Assembly (NCBI GenBank): GCA_021772675.1
Contig: JAJFLO010000274.1
Location: forward strand, 1 to 60,494
DNA: 60,494 nucleotides
Reading direction: 5' to 3'
Origin: Verrucomicrobiota bacterium
GTDB taxonomy: Bacteria; Verrucomicrobiota; Lentisphaeria; JABSQK01; JAJFLO01
The notes under the pieces are model-generated. The model worked only from the letters and a program-made list of their open reading frames with translations, was not told where the DNA came from and made no database searches. Position numbers and translations under genes: made by a program. Below, piece after piece: positions 39,255 through 47,768 of this stretch; position 1 is the first letter of the stretch; each line of letters starts with the position of its first letter.

Positions 39255-39429
39255 TATTCACCTCTGCGGAAGGGTGTTTCTTTAGCCTCAGTAAGGTAAA
39301 AAATCATCAATTAGTCAAAATGATTAAATAGGTGAAACAAAGTAGCCTACTCTTTCGCGACAAGGCCGATGTCATGGGCTTACATAAAAATGATTTTAGA
39401 TACAGCCTAATAAAGATAGGCTGCTTTTT
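39255..39429 (+). ncRNA. Candidate structured RNA ending in a terminator
   Basis: The gap between murD (minus) and the receiver fragment (minus) ends, on the plus strand, with a good Rho-independent terminator. Upstream, plus-strand stems can be drawn: CACC/GGTG (39259-39276), TGTTTC/GAAACA (39275-39280 with 39334-39339) enclosing AATCAT/ATGATT (39302-39325), then a GCCT/GGGC arm. No gene follows on that strand, so it would be a stand-alone RNA of about 150-200 nt. It does not match any riboswitch or RNA consensus I know. The 5' end is a guess. Confidence 0.3.
39403..39429 (+). terminator. Rho-independent terminator on the plus strand
   Basis: CAGCCTA (39403-39409) and TAGGCTG (39417-39423) form a 7-bp stem with a 7-base loop, followed by CTTTTT. 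On the minus strand there is no T-run, so it ends a plus-strand transcript although no plus-strand gene precedes it. It lies 9 bases beyond the stop of the minus-strand receiver fragment. Confidence 0.65.
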
Positions 39430-39437
39430 ATGGCAAA

Positions 39438-39722
39438 CTAAGGCTGAATTTCTATTATCTGTTTAATTCGTTTTGCAAGTTCAATCATGCGATACGGTTT
39501 CTGTAAGAATCCCGCTGCACCCGCATTAAGAACATCTCTTGCATCTTCTTCTTTTACATAGCCGCTGGACAGAAGTACTTTTACATTGGGGTCAATTTCC
39601 TTTAGCGCAAAAAATGCGTCGTGACCATTCATCTCTGGCATTACCATATCAAGTAAAACCAAGTCGATTTTTCCCGGATTTTCCCTAAATATCTCAACAC
39701 ACTCGTGACCATCTGACGCCAA
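39438..39722 (-). CDS. Receiver-domain 3' fragment of a nonsense-split gene
   Basis: 94 residues from a TTG, carrying most of a CheY-like receiver: the phospho-acceptor segment DLVLLDMVMPEMNGHDAF, the switch residues in VLLSSGYVK and the KP pair in FLQKPYRM. The missing beginning of the domain is encoded in the same frame just upstream, at the end of the next gene, and is separated from it only by a TAA stop at 39732-39734. This piece is therefore the tail of a kinase-receiver protein, not an independent regulator. It may be untranslated. Confidence 0.75.
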   Translation of the reverse strand: MASDGHECVEIFRENPGKIDLVLLDMVMPEMNGHDAFFALKEIDPNVKVLLSSGYVKEEDARDVLNAGAAGFLQKPYRMIELAKRIKQIIEIQP

Positions 39723-39731
39723 TACAACGAT

Positions 39732-40622
39732 TTAACCCATATTTTGCAGCATGTCGATAACAACATCCCATATTATATCTTCATCATCAACTAGTAGAAT
39801 GGTTTCATTGCCTTTTAAGTCTGTCTCATCAATACTTTTTTCAGTATACATTGACACAGTGTTTTGAAGCAACGGTAGGTAGATTTCACATGACATTGTG
39901 TGGCTGTCTGGCTTTGCTATTAACATATCTCCTTTATGCTGCCTTATAACTCCGTATATGTACAACATTCTTTCTGATAGGTGATTCGATGACAGTATTT
40001 GAGATTCAAAAATTCGGAAAAGATTTTTGTTTTGGCTGGCAGATGCATTTTTATCTTGTGTTATAGTCACCTTTAAGTATTCACCACCATCTAATGAGAC
40101 TTTTTGATTTCTGCTATTATCTTCATCGACGATTTCAGTGCTAAAATTAAATCTAATATTTTTCTTGTTGTCAGGCTGAGTATCATCAATAATATGCGAT
40201 AAATCAAAAAATAATTGCTGAAGTAAGAATAAATTACCTGATATAAACGTATTGTTGTCTTCGAATGCATCAAGATTAGCTGTGATTTCAATCGTTCCAA
40301 TTTTGTTTATGCGATTAACAATCGCTTTTATCAGTACCCCAAAGTCGATAGATTCAAAATCTTTTGGTTGCTGATTATTAATACCGTCGAGCAGATTAAG
40401 TATATCGTTCATGTGCTCAACAGTCGTTTTTACCTCGTTTAAATACAACCCTGCTGGAGATTGACTGTCAATTTCCAAATCAATTAAGCTGTGATAACTT
40501 TTTAGGTGTTTGAGTAAACAAAACAGTCCGGCATAAATCCCATGATTTATCGCCGTTGAGTTTTTTGAATTCTCATCAGAGGTATTATTATTGGACAAGT
40601 AATCGTTGACTGGTTTATACAT
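39732..40622 (-). CDS. Degenerate histidine-kinase-like protein, truncated in its receiver domain
   Basis: 296 residues. The layout recalls PAS-less hybrid kinases: a helical region where HisKA would be, an ATPase-like region (about 130-255) and the first part of a receiver (ETILLVDDEDIIWDVVIDML). The usual H-box (AHDFNN), N-box and GxG boxes are absent or unrecognisable, so kinase activity is doubtful. The frame ends at TAA exactly where receivers have a Tyr after Gly (G-Y-x-V). Past it the frame continues as IVVLASDGHECVEIF. One base change in TAT/TAC explains it; sequencing error or readthrough are alternatives. Confidence 0.65.
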   Translation of the reverse strand: MYKPVNDYLSNNNTSDENSKNSTAINHGIYAGLFCLLKHLKSYHSLIDLEIDSQSPAGLYLNEVKTTVEHMNDILNLLDGINNQQPKDFESIDFGVLIKAIVNRINKIGTIEITANLDAFEDNNTFISGNLFLLQQLFFDLSHIIDDTQPDNKKNIRFNFSTEIVDEDNSRNQKVSLDGGEYLKVTITQDKNASASQNKNLFRIFESQILSSNHLSERMLYIYGVIRQHKGDMLIAKPDSHTMSCEIYLPLLQNTVSMYTEKSIDETDLKGNETILLVDDEDIIWDVVIDMLQNMG

Positions 40623-40745
40623 CTTATTTATAATTTTAGACCGTTTAATGATTATACAGTAAGTCTACACCAAATGCGTCATAAATTCTATCATCTGAAA
40701 CTCTGAATTTTAAAAATTGTATCTTAAAAATATTTCGATATCCTT

Positions 40746-40927
40746 TAGCTTGATTAATTCATCCGGCTTCTACTGCGTGCGCATATCTCATTTCATATAA
40801 GCGAGTTATGAAGTACCCAAAGACTTGAAATAGTTCACTATCCCTTCACCTTCGGAACCTACATAACTCATTGATCTAAAGTAAGCTAAGCACTCTCAAG
40901 ACGAAACCGGATGAATTAATCAAGCTA
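40746..40927. mobile_element. Palindromic TA-flanked element, A/B hybrid copy
   Basis: 182 bases. The ends are nearly perfect inverted repeats: TAGCTTGATTAATTCATCCGG on the left and the same on the right reverse complement for about 22 bases. The interior contains GCGAGTTATGAAG and a TGAAATAGTTCACTAT centre shared with the A copies, while the outer 17 bases match family B. It lies between the degenerate kinase gene and the 3' end of rodA, 27 bases from the rodA stop. Confidence 0.7.
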
Positions 40928-40954
40928 GAGAAGAGTGATCACTTGATTGGTAGA

Positions 40955-42085
40955 CTAATAAGCACGTTTTTTTATATAGACGCTTTGCAGAATTCCAACA
41001 CAGCTTAACATAAGAATCATAAAGGATCCACCATAACTTACAAAGGGTAAGGGAATGCCAATAATTGGGGCCATGCCCATTGTCATTCCAATATTTACGT
41101 ATGCATGTACGCAGATTAATACTGCAATGCCGCAGGCGAGATTCCGGCCAAAATTATCGCTCGCTTTGATAGAGATATATAACGCAGTTAAAATTATAAT
41201 ACAAAAGATTATGATTAACAACGAACTGCCTATAAAACCTGTCTCTTCGGCAATGACCGAAAAAATAAAATCTGTTGGTGCAACTTTTCTTGGCAAAAAA
41301 CCGAGAACATTTTGAGTACCCTTCATAAATCCTTTACCTGATAAACCGCCGCTCCCCACCGCCAATAGTGATTGGCGAGCATTCCATCCTTCATTCGTCG
41401 TATTTTTTGAGGGGCTCAGGAATATTTCCAAACGTTTTTTCTGATGATCTTTTAACCCATGTTTATAAATAAATGGAGACATTACAAGAGCTAAGATCAC
41501 GCCATAAAAAATCCATTTTTTTTTAATTCCGCTTATAAATAAAATTGATAGTGCGATTGGTATCAAAATACTGGCGCTACCATGGTCAGGCTGTAGTAGA
41601 ATCAAACCGATAGGGACTAGTGTTAAAAATAAGGCTGGGATTATCTCGGTTATATATTGGAATTTTACAGACGGTCTTGAGGTATACCATGACAGACTTG
41701 TAATCAGTCCAAATTTTGCAAATTCTGAAGGTTGTATTGTCACTCCTGGTATAACTCTGAGCCAACTTTTTGCACCGTTAATACGCGAACCAATTAATAA
41801 AACAGCGACTAATAAAAAGAGTGTTACTAAATATATCAGCCATGAATATTTTCCTAGTATCAAATAATCCATTGATGCAATTTTTAACATGATGATAGTG
41901 CCAATACTCATCCAAACCAGTTGTTTTATCCAAAATCCACTAAATGAACCTCCGGTTTGCTGACCTGTTCCGTAGATAAAAATAATGCCATAACCAATCG
42001 ATGCATAGACCAAAAATAAGAGGAAAAAATTCATTTTTTTGAGTTGTCGCATCTGTATACTAAAATCGTCAGAAAAACCGGACAT
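40955..42085 (-). CDS. rodA: Rod-shape peptidoglycan glycosyltransferase RodA (SEDS family)
   Basis: A 376-residue polytopic membrane protein with about ten helices. SEDS motifs include IQPSEFAKFGLI, LLQPDHGSA, GSGGLSGKGFMKGTQ, FLPRKVAPTDFIFSVIAEE and GIPLPFVSYGGS. Together these fit RodA, the elongasome glycan polymerase, better than FtsW. Its start is 10 bases after the Ser/Thr kinase gene's stop, so the two are co-transcribed; no class B PBP (MrdA) is beside it. Confidence 0.93.
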   Translation of the reverse strand: MSGFSDDFSIQMRQLKKMNFFLLFLVYASIGYGIIFIYGTGQQTGGSFSGFWIKQLVWMSIGTIIMLKIASMDYLILGKYSWLIYLVTLFLLVAVLLIGSRINGAKSWLRVIPGVTIQPSEFAKFGLITSLSWYTSRPSVKFQYITEIIPALFLTLVPIGLILLQPDHGSASILIPIALSILFISGIKKKWIFYGVILALVMSPFIYKHGLKDHQKKRLEIFLSPSKNTTNEGWNARQSLLAVGSGGLSGKGFMKGTQNVLGFLPRKVAPTDFIFSVIAEETGFIGSSLLIIIFCIIILTALYISIKASDNFGRNLACGIAVLICVHAYVNIGMTMGMAPIIGIPLPFVSYGGSFMILMLSCVGILQSVYIKKRAY

Positions 42086-42095
42086 TTTTCACAAG

Positions 42096-43823
42096 TTATC
42101 TGCTTGGGAATAGTTGATTAAGTTTGATCACGATTTTGTTAAATCGGCTCTCTGTGGCTGTAGGCAGGTCCAATTTAAGGCTTTTTTTAATGCCCTTGTC
42201 GATTCCTATAATCCGTCGGTAATAGAGGATAAATTCTCCAAATATATCAGAATTTGGTAACACCAAAGAATTGTTTTTCCCAACCGCACATAATTTACTA
42301 CTTATTAGCACAGCAATAATTCGTTCGACTACCGATTTTTGAACATGAATATGAATTGTTACTTCGTCGATCACATCAATAATATTTAAGGAAATCGTTT
42401 TGGCTTCTTCTCTTGTCATAAGAGAAACTGATTGGAAAATTAAATTTAATTGACTGATGATTGGGAAAGCCCTTCCTTCCAAAAGCAATGGATTCGCCTG
42501 ATTTACCGATGTTCGAAGACGCTTTGTCATTGAAATTATAATATGTTCCAACCATGGTGGTAACTTCTGTAACTCTTCTTCAATTAATTCATGAGTGATC
42601 ACCAACGTGTCTGTCGCTTCTAATGCTGTCACGGTTGCCGAACTAACCGTTTGTGTAATGCCAGCCATTTCCCCGATTATTTCACCGGCACCAAATGTGG
42701 CAATTGAAATTTTTTTCCCGTCTGCCTCTCGATGAACTTCAACCTTTCCGTCAACGATAATATAACATTCAGAGGATTCTTTTCCGGCTTCGATTAGATG
42801 GTTTCCAGGAGAAAACAGTTTTCTGCCGCTTACCCGCCTGCCTGTAATAAAAGCATCTATATCAGCAATCATCTGATTCACATCTTTATAACGATTTTGT
42901 TTTAGCGGGGCCATTGCTTTATTGACGATTCGTTCTAATTCAAGTGGAATTTTACATTTAGGGTTTCGCTCAGACAGGGGAGGATGGTTACATGTCTCTG
43001 CTTTCTCAATGATCTCCATAATATTCCCTCCTTCATATGGAGGATAATGGCAAAGAATATGGTATAAAGTACTTCCAAGTAAAAATATGTCCGTTTTTTC
43101 ATCTACGTCCTGGATTTCACCGTAGGCTTGTTCGGGTGAAATATAAGCAGGACTGCCTTTAATCATTCCATCTTGCGTTTTTAATAAGTTTTTAGTTTCA
43201 GTAATTTCCCTTTTTGCATCTTCAATATCCTGATCATCTTCTCCAAGCTTTTTCGCCAGTCCCCAATCCATCACCAAAACCTCTCCAAATTGACCAATCA
43301 TAATATTCTCTGGTTTGATATCTCGATGTATCACCTGATGAGAATGAGCGTAAGCAATAGCGTTACATACACTTCGAAAAATATTTAGGAGATTGTGGCG
43401 GTTATACTTTATCAAATACTCTGTAGTTGCTTCCTTAAGTTCATTTATTATTTCATGTAATGGTTCTCCTTCTACTAATTTCATGGTATAAAATGGAGAT
43501 CCATTTTCGTCAATAATACCAAGCTGATGGATTGGCACGATATTTGGGTGTTCTAGTTCTGCAGTTAACCTTGCCTCTGAAACAAATGCATTGAAACGAC
43601 TGTACATGTCGACGATTTGAGGTTGGATGATTTTCATCGCTGTAATTCGTAGTAAATCTTGATCATATACTTTGTTAATGATGCCCATTGCGCCTCGGCC
43701 AATTTCTTTTTCAGTGATATAACGTTGGGGGCCTCTGGGACGCTGGAGTAATTTTTTTGATAATCTTTTTGATTCTTCGATAAGTTGTATTTCCTGGGTC
43801 GACGGTTGGTTTTGATCAATCAT
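42096..43823 (-). CDS. Ser/Thr protein kinase with C-terminal cyclic-nucleotide-binding domain
   Basis: 575 residues. The kinase domain spans about 35-330: glycine loop GRGAMG 42-47, catalytic lysine K64, C-helix glutamate E83, HRDIKPEN from residue 166, and DWG (186-188) replacing DFG. The metal-binding aspartate is kept, so activity is expected. Residues about 340-440 form a cNMP-binding beta-roll (PGNHLIEAGKESSECYIIVDG, then GEIIGEMAG), followed by a helical tail. No transmembrane segment is seen, so the kinase should be cytoplasmic and perhaps ligand-controlled. It precedes rodA in one operon. Confidence 0.9.
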   Translation of the reverse strand: MIDQNQPSTQEIQLIEESKRLSKKLLQRPRGPQRYITEKEIGRGAMGIINKVYDQDLLRITAMKIIQPQIVDMYSRFNAFVSEARLTAELEHPNIVPIHQLGIIDENGSPFYTMKLVEGEPLHEIINELKEATTEYLIKYNRHNLLNIFRSVCNAIAYAHSHQVIHRDIKPENIMIGQFGEVLVMDWGLAKKLGEDDQDIEDAKREITETKNLLKTQDGMIKGSPAYISPEQAYGEIQDVDEKTDIFLLGSTLYHILCHYPPYEGGNIMEIIEKAETCNHPPLSERNPKCKIPLELERIVNKAMAPLKQNRYKDVNQMIADIDAFITGRRVSGRKLFSPGNHLIEAGKESSECYIIVDGKVEVHREADGKKISIATFGAGEIIGEMAGITQTVSSATVTALEATDTLVITHELIEEELQKLPPWLEHIIISMTKRLRTSVNQANPLLLEGRAFPIISQLNLIFQSVSLMTREEAKTISLNIIDVIDEVTIHIHVQKSVVERIIAVLISSKLCAVGKNNSLVLPNSDIFGEFILYYRRIIGIDKGIKKSLKLDLPTATESRFNKIVIKLNQLFPSR

Positions 43824-43929
43824 GATAGATTATCTTTCTAATACGGTTTGTAAAATCTGAGACTTCCTGCGACATTTATGCCTGGCAGACTTGTAATTGC
43901 CAGTGAATTAATATCAAATAACATACTCT

Positions 43930-44724
43930 ATGGATCGAAAAAATACATTAAAAAACTGGGTTTATGAGCTTGAAAAAATTATGGAGCAGCTGCGTGATAA
44001 AAAAAATGGTTGCCCATGGGACATTGAACAAGATCATAAATCACTAAAACATTATCTCATCGAAGAGGCTTACGAACTCATTGATGCTATTGATGACGAA
44101 GATGATGAAAATATGATCGAAGAATTGGGGGACGTGTTACTTCAAGTCATTTTCCATTGTCAGCTTGCCAAAGAATCAAACCGGTTTGATTTGCAAACGG
44201 CAGCCCGGCGATGTTGTGAAAAATTGATCCATCGGCATCCTCATGTTTTTGGTAAAAAGAAACTAAATGATGCTGACGCTGTTTTAAAACAATGGGAAAA
44301 ATTAAAAAAAAAGGAGCCTGGGAATAGTAAACGTAGATCAATATTGGATGGTGTTCCTAAAACAATTCCGGCATTAATGACAGCGGAGCTTCTGCAAAAA
44401 AAAGCTGCAAAAGTTGGGTTTGATTGGCCGTCGGTTGAGGCAGTAATTGCTAAAATCGAAGAAGAGCTTGAGGAATTAAAGGCAAGCATTAAGCATGACG
44501 ATAAAAAGAACTTTAATGAAGAGCTTGGAGATTTATTATTTTCTGTTGTAAACTTAGCTCGATATAAAGGAGAATCATCTGATGAATTGCTGAGAAATAA
44601 TATTCAAAAATTTTACAAGCGATTCCATCATATTGAATATGTGGTAAAAAAGGCGAATAAAGAACTTGAAGATTGCACCTTGAATGAATTGGAGAAAATT
44701 TGGCAGGACGCAAAGAAATTATAA
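43930..44724 (+). CDS. mazG: Nucleoside triphosphate pyrophosphohydrolase MazG
   Basis: 264 residues with two MazG domains. The first contains GCPWDIEQDHKSLKHYLIEE and the metal-binding EEAYEL plus EELGDVLLQV. The second has KVGFDWPSVEAV, the EEELEEL pattern and NEELGDLLFSVVNLAR. It hydrolyses NTPs to NMP and pyrophosphate as house-cleaning and in (p)ppGpp-linked control. It is divergent from the kinase-rodA operon with a 106-base promoter region between. Confidence 0.96.
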   Translation: MDRKNTLKNWVYELEKIMEQLRDKKNGCPWDIEQDHKSLKHYLIEEAYELIDAIDDEDDENMIEELGDVLLQVIFHCQLAKESNRFDLQTAARRCCEKLIHRHPHVFGKKKLNDADAVLKQWEKLKKKEPGNSKRRSILDGVPKTIPALMTAELLQKKAAKVGFDWPSVEAVIAKIEEELEELKASIKHDDKKNFNEELGDLLFSVVNLARYKGESSDELLRNNIQKFYKRFHHIEYVVKKANKELEDCTLNELEKIWQDAKKL

Positions 44725-44794
44725 TTCCGTATTCGCCGTCCTCCTGCACTCAAAATTAGCAGAATCATTACACTATGAATTAAGTACACCACAC

Positions 44795-44870
44795 ACTAGA
44801 TAAGCGCGGCACAAATCCATCGAGAACTGCTCCATGCACTACCGAAGTACTTACGCCGAGATTCTCTAGT
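44795..44870. repeat. Imperfect inverted repeat between mazG and the TerB/J gene
   Basis: The outer ends ACTAGATAAGCGCGGC and, as reverse complement, ACTAGAGAATCTCGGC pair imperfectly over about 20 bases. The 76-base segment lies between two convergent genes. It could be a bidirectional terminator-type structure or a decayed palindromic element; it lacks the TA-RCCTG termini of the other families. Confidence 0.35.
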
Positions 44871-44883
44871 CCATTATCAATTT

Positions 44884-45648
44884 TCAAGGAAGTCCTCTCG
44901 CCTTTTTGACTTTTGCGTAGGCATCTATAATATCCTGGTATCGGTTTTGGGAAAACTTTTCAAATTCGGGTGGAAATCCATTTTTAATCACTTCATCAGG
45001 ATGATATCGCCGCTTTAATTTGGTGCTGTTTTCAATAATCACTTCGTCGGAATCGTTTGGATAGGCAAACAAAATAGAATATTCAAGGTTTTCTTTTTCT
45101 ACGTACCTTAGCTTTAAAAAGTTATATTGTTTCTCTGTTATACCTAACGGTCCTAAAGAATGTTTAATAAGAAGCTCTTCTTCAGGGTGATAAAATCCGT
45201 CGGCTGCAGCAACTCGTAATAATAGATCAATCAGGCATAATAACACTTCACTTTGACCCGCAAACATACTTCCAAATTGATTAATATAATCCATAAAATC
45301 ATTGTTAGATTTCCTTGCGAAATTAAATATTTGCCCGGCATAATTATGCGCCCTTTCGTCCATTCTTAGTTCGTCAACCATGATTTGATCAACGACTTGG
45401 ACTTCACTATCGGAAATGGCCCCGTCAACTTTTGATAATTCAGCTAACAACGAAAAGGTTGTAATGAAAAAAAATGCTTGTTGCTCCTCTGTTTTCTGCA
45501 ATGATCCCGAATTGGTCATCGAATCATTTTCAAATTTCCCTGAGGTTTTTCTGGTACACGCCTTTAATGCTCCATTACCAATATAGCCGAGGGGACCGGA
45601 TGACACGAGATTGACAGTATTTTCTAATAATTTTGATAACCAAGCCAT
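44884..45648 (-). CDS. DjlA-like protein: TerB domain plus C-terminal J domain
   Basis: 254 residues from ATG 45648 (MAWLSKLLENTVN). Residues about 55-175 form a TerB-type helical domain (AELSKVDGAISDSEV, AAADGFYHPEEELLI). The C-terminus is a J domain with the HPD tripeptide (YHPDEV), which in this family stimulates DnaK. The order TerB-J matches DjlA, but the N-terminal membrane anchor is missing. An in-frame ATG at 45693 would add 15 residues, but those codons lie partly inside the palindromic element A2; the native start is more likely 45648. Confidence 0.85.
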   Translation of the reverse strand: MAWLSKLLENTVNLVSSGPLGYIGNGALKACTRKTSGKFENDSMTNSGSLQKTEEQQAFFFITTFSLLAELSKVDGAISDSEVQVVDQIMVDELRMDERAHNYAGQIFNFARKSNNDFMDYINQFGSMFAGQSEVLLCLIDLLLRVAAADGFYHPEEELLIKHSLGPLGITEKQYNFLKLRYVEKENLEYSILFAYPNDSDEVIIENSTKLKRRYHPDEVIKNGFPPEFEKFSQNRYQDIIDAYAKVKKARGLP

Positions 45649-45683
45649 GTTGATTTTTCCCAAATTTTTTGTTTTAGCTATAC

Positions 45684-45864
45684 TAGCCTGCATTATTCAT
45701 AAAATTTTGTAGTGAGAGTCATCAGATTGCGTGAGATCAGTGAGTTATGAATTTCATTCGCGTGCAGAAATAGTGAACCATTTCGAACCAAAATAACTTC
45801 ACAACTCGTTGATATTATGTGATATGATGACTTGTAATAGAAAGTTTATGCATAATGCAGGCTA
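45684..45864. mobile_element. Palindromic TA-flanked element, copy A2
   Basis: 181 bases. Left end TAGCCTGCATTATTCATAAA; right end, reverse-complemented, TAGCCTGCATTATGCATAAA, so the outer 20 bases match at 19. The arms continue as an imperfect inverted repeat of about 65 bases (GAGTTATGAA against GAGTTGTGAA near the centre). It closely resembles A3. Its left end reaches the 5' side of the TerB/J gene and supplies an in-frame ATG there. Confidence 0.8.
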
Positions 45865-45904
45865 AATAGAACTCACATTTATAACAAACGATATAAAGGA
45901 AAAA

Positions 45905-47245
45905 TCAAGATTTTCCTATGCGAATCCTTAGTATATTGCCCCCTGGAATTAATTGACCATCTTCAGGAAATTTCTCCCATTGAAAGTGATCAATTGAGGT
46001 TTTGTGAACTTGTTTGATGTAAAGTTCGTCGTTTTCGATTTTGACCATTGCGTAAACTCTTGGCACGATGTTTTTAATTGCCGGATCTTTGTCTAAGCAT
46101 TTTGATAAATTGATGAAATTAAAATCAACTCTACCAATCGAATGAATTTGATTGGGTATTACAAACAAATCCATTAATCTACCGTTTACATCCACATGGA
46201 GTTTTACACTCTTTGAGGATGATTTTTTTTCATTATAGAATTGATTATTAAGATTCGAAATTAGCGTATTGTTTATGTAGGATATAATCTTCATATATTG
46301 CTCCATTCCCTCAAAATCAAAATAAAATGAATGGATTGCCTGTTCAATAATTTCCTGTAATTCGCAAATGGTTAATCCCTGAAACCATTGCAATTCAAAA
46401 TTTCTGAAATGCCCGTTATGGTCACCGATTTCTGCAAGCCATGGTTTATCTGTAGAAAATAAAATTCGTTTTTGAATATAAAATGAATCAAACTCTATAT
46501 AGTTTTTTGTATCACCCTGATCTTTCCTATTATAGAAATAATCTTTAGATATTAACGGTTGACGTCTAATTCCCAATTCTTCTTTATGATTTCCAATATG
46601 AAAGGTTATGGTAGAATCCAGATTTGTTATGAGAAGCTCATCCATGTATGTTTTGCCATCCAAAACAAAATCGAAGTCATCTCCACGCGTTGAAATTGCA
46701 AATTTCCCCTTTGTTCCAAGCCCGACTTTGAATGTGATTTGATTTCCGCTAAGGCAGATAAAACCAGTAAAATTCGAAATGGTTTGTGAAAAATGACTTA
46801 TCGTACCTGAAGTACTTTTTACAATTGGCAGAGGAAATTGGACCATATGTTCACAGGGGCCAGTACCATCAAAATAATTCCCCATTAGAATGATCTGATC
46901 TTCGAGGAAGTATCGGGTATTAAATCGTTCTCCAAAACTGATGCTGTAAATATTGGGATTTTTATTTCGGTTCTTTTCAAAAATTATTTTATTAAATTTA
47001 CCAATTATATTTAAATAAACATCGATTGGTCGTCCCGGGGTATTTAAATAGTTCAGTAAATGAGATAGGATCGTCAGCATCTGTGCACTACTCAGATTTT
47101 CTATTTCATCAGAATGTTGCAGACGATCAATTGGTATGATGCTTTTTTCAAATTTTACATGTAATTTCCCCCTCATCAAAACAACGTTAAAATGTTTGAT
47201 GGTTAATTTTGTCGGTTTTTTAGGTACAGTTTTTCGATTAAACAT
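45905..47245 (-). CDS. Unrecognised protein, possibly FHA-like at its C-terminus
   Basis: 446 residues with no family that I recognise. It has no signal peptide or membrane segment and is rich in Asn, Ile and Phe. The middle looks mainly beta-stranded. The last about 90 residues (IHSIGRVDFNFINLS to PEDGQLIPGGNILRIRIG) recall an FHA fold, with an IGR near the start and a closing G-x-x-L-R pattern, but the Ser and His of true FHA domains are not convincing. A substrate or partner of the Ser/Thr kinase 2 kb away would be pure speculation. It stands alone between palindromic elements. Confidence 0.7.
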   Translation of the reverse strand: MFNRKTVPKKPTKLTIKHFNVVLMRGKLHVKFEKSIIPIDRLQHSDEIENLSSAQMLTILSHLLNYLNTPGRPIDVYLNIIGKFNKIIFEKNRNKNPNIYSISFGERFNTRYFLEDQIILMGNYFDGTGPCEHMVQFPLPIVKSTSGTISHFSQTISNFTGFICLSGNQITFKVGLGTKGKFAISTRGDDFDFVLDGKTYMDELLITNLDSTITFHIGNHKEELGIRRQPLISKDYFYNRKDQGDTKNYIEFDSFYIQKRILFSTDKPWLAEIGDHNGHFRNFELQWFQGLTICELQEIIEQAIHSFYFDFEGMEQYMKIISYINNTLISNLNNQFYNEKKSSSKSVKLHVDVNGRLMDLFVIPNQIHSIGRVDFNFINLSKCLDKDPAIKNIVPRVYAMVKIENDELYIKQVHKTSIDHFQWEKFPEDGQLIPGGNILRIRIGKS

Positions 47246-47406
47246 AGATGAGATTCTATAAAATTATTCGATGAATATTCCAATTTGTCTAGCGTAAAGT
47301 ATCATTATTCTATCAAATAAAAATTTGTTAATATTAATATTCATAATTTTACTTTTTTTACTAGATGACTACCCGATTTCTTCCACTATGGTATTGTGGT
47401 AATATT

Positions 47407-47586
47407 TAGCCTGATTAATTCATGCGATTCGTCGCGAGAGCACTTAACTCGCACATAATAGCTTGATTAGAGAAAATTTCACAATGAAAGTAAATTTTCA
47501 TTCACTGAGATGTAAAATTGAGTTAATCGGCTTATTTGAGCAGAGATTAGGGCTCGCAGCAGAATACTGATGAATTATTCAGGTTA
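47407..47586. mobile_element. Palindromic TA-flanked element, copy B1
   Basis: 180 bases. Left TAGCCTGATTAATTCATGCG and right (reverse complement) TAACCTGAATAATTCATCAG form the terminal inverted repeats; the arms pair imperfectly towards a centre with GAAAATTTCA. It matches B2 (53684-53863) at all but about 7 of 180 positions by hand alignment. Its right TA is also the left TA of element C1, so the two abut. Confidence 0.85.
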
Positions 47587-47768
47587 GCCCGGTTTTCTCA
47601 CAACCTTTGTGGTGAGAAAGCTAAGATTTCCTATATTCAATGGGGTGACGTGGACGAGCAGGTGACAGTGTGTCGAGTTCTGCTGAACAGAATCGCAAGA
47701 CAAGTTAAAACTTTGAATTTAGGTCATATACACTTTTGTAACACAAGTATTGTGAGAAATCCAGGTTA
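47585..47768. mobile_element. Palindromic TA-flanked element, copy C1
   Basis: 184 bases. Left TAGCCCGGTTTTCTCACAA and right (reverse complement) TAACCTGGATTTCTCACAA match at 15 of 19. The centre is a hairpin around TTCTGCTGAACAGAA. It abuts B1, sharing its TA. It is the uninterrupted counterpart of C2 and shows the empty site into which A3 inserted. Confidence 0.8.

Noticed and set aside
39255-39402. Cyclic-di-GMP (GEMM) riboswitch
   Set aside because: CGCGACAAGGCC at 39356 recalls the GEMM core slightly, but the conserved ACGCAAAGCC and the receptor parts are missing and no downstream gene lies on that strand.
45905-46150. Functional FHA domain in the unrecognised protein
   Set aside because: An IGR-like motif and a closing strand are present, but the conserved Ser and His of phosphothreonine-binding FHA domains are not convincing; kept only as a possibility.
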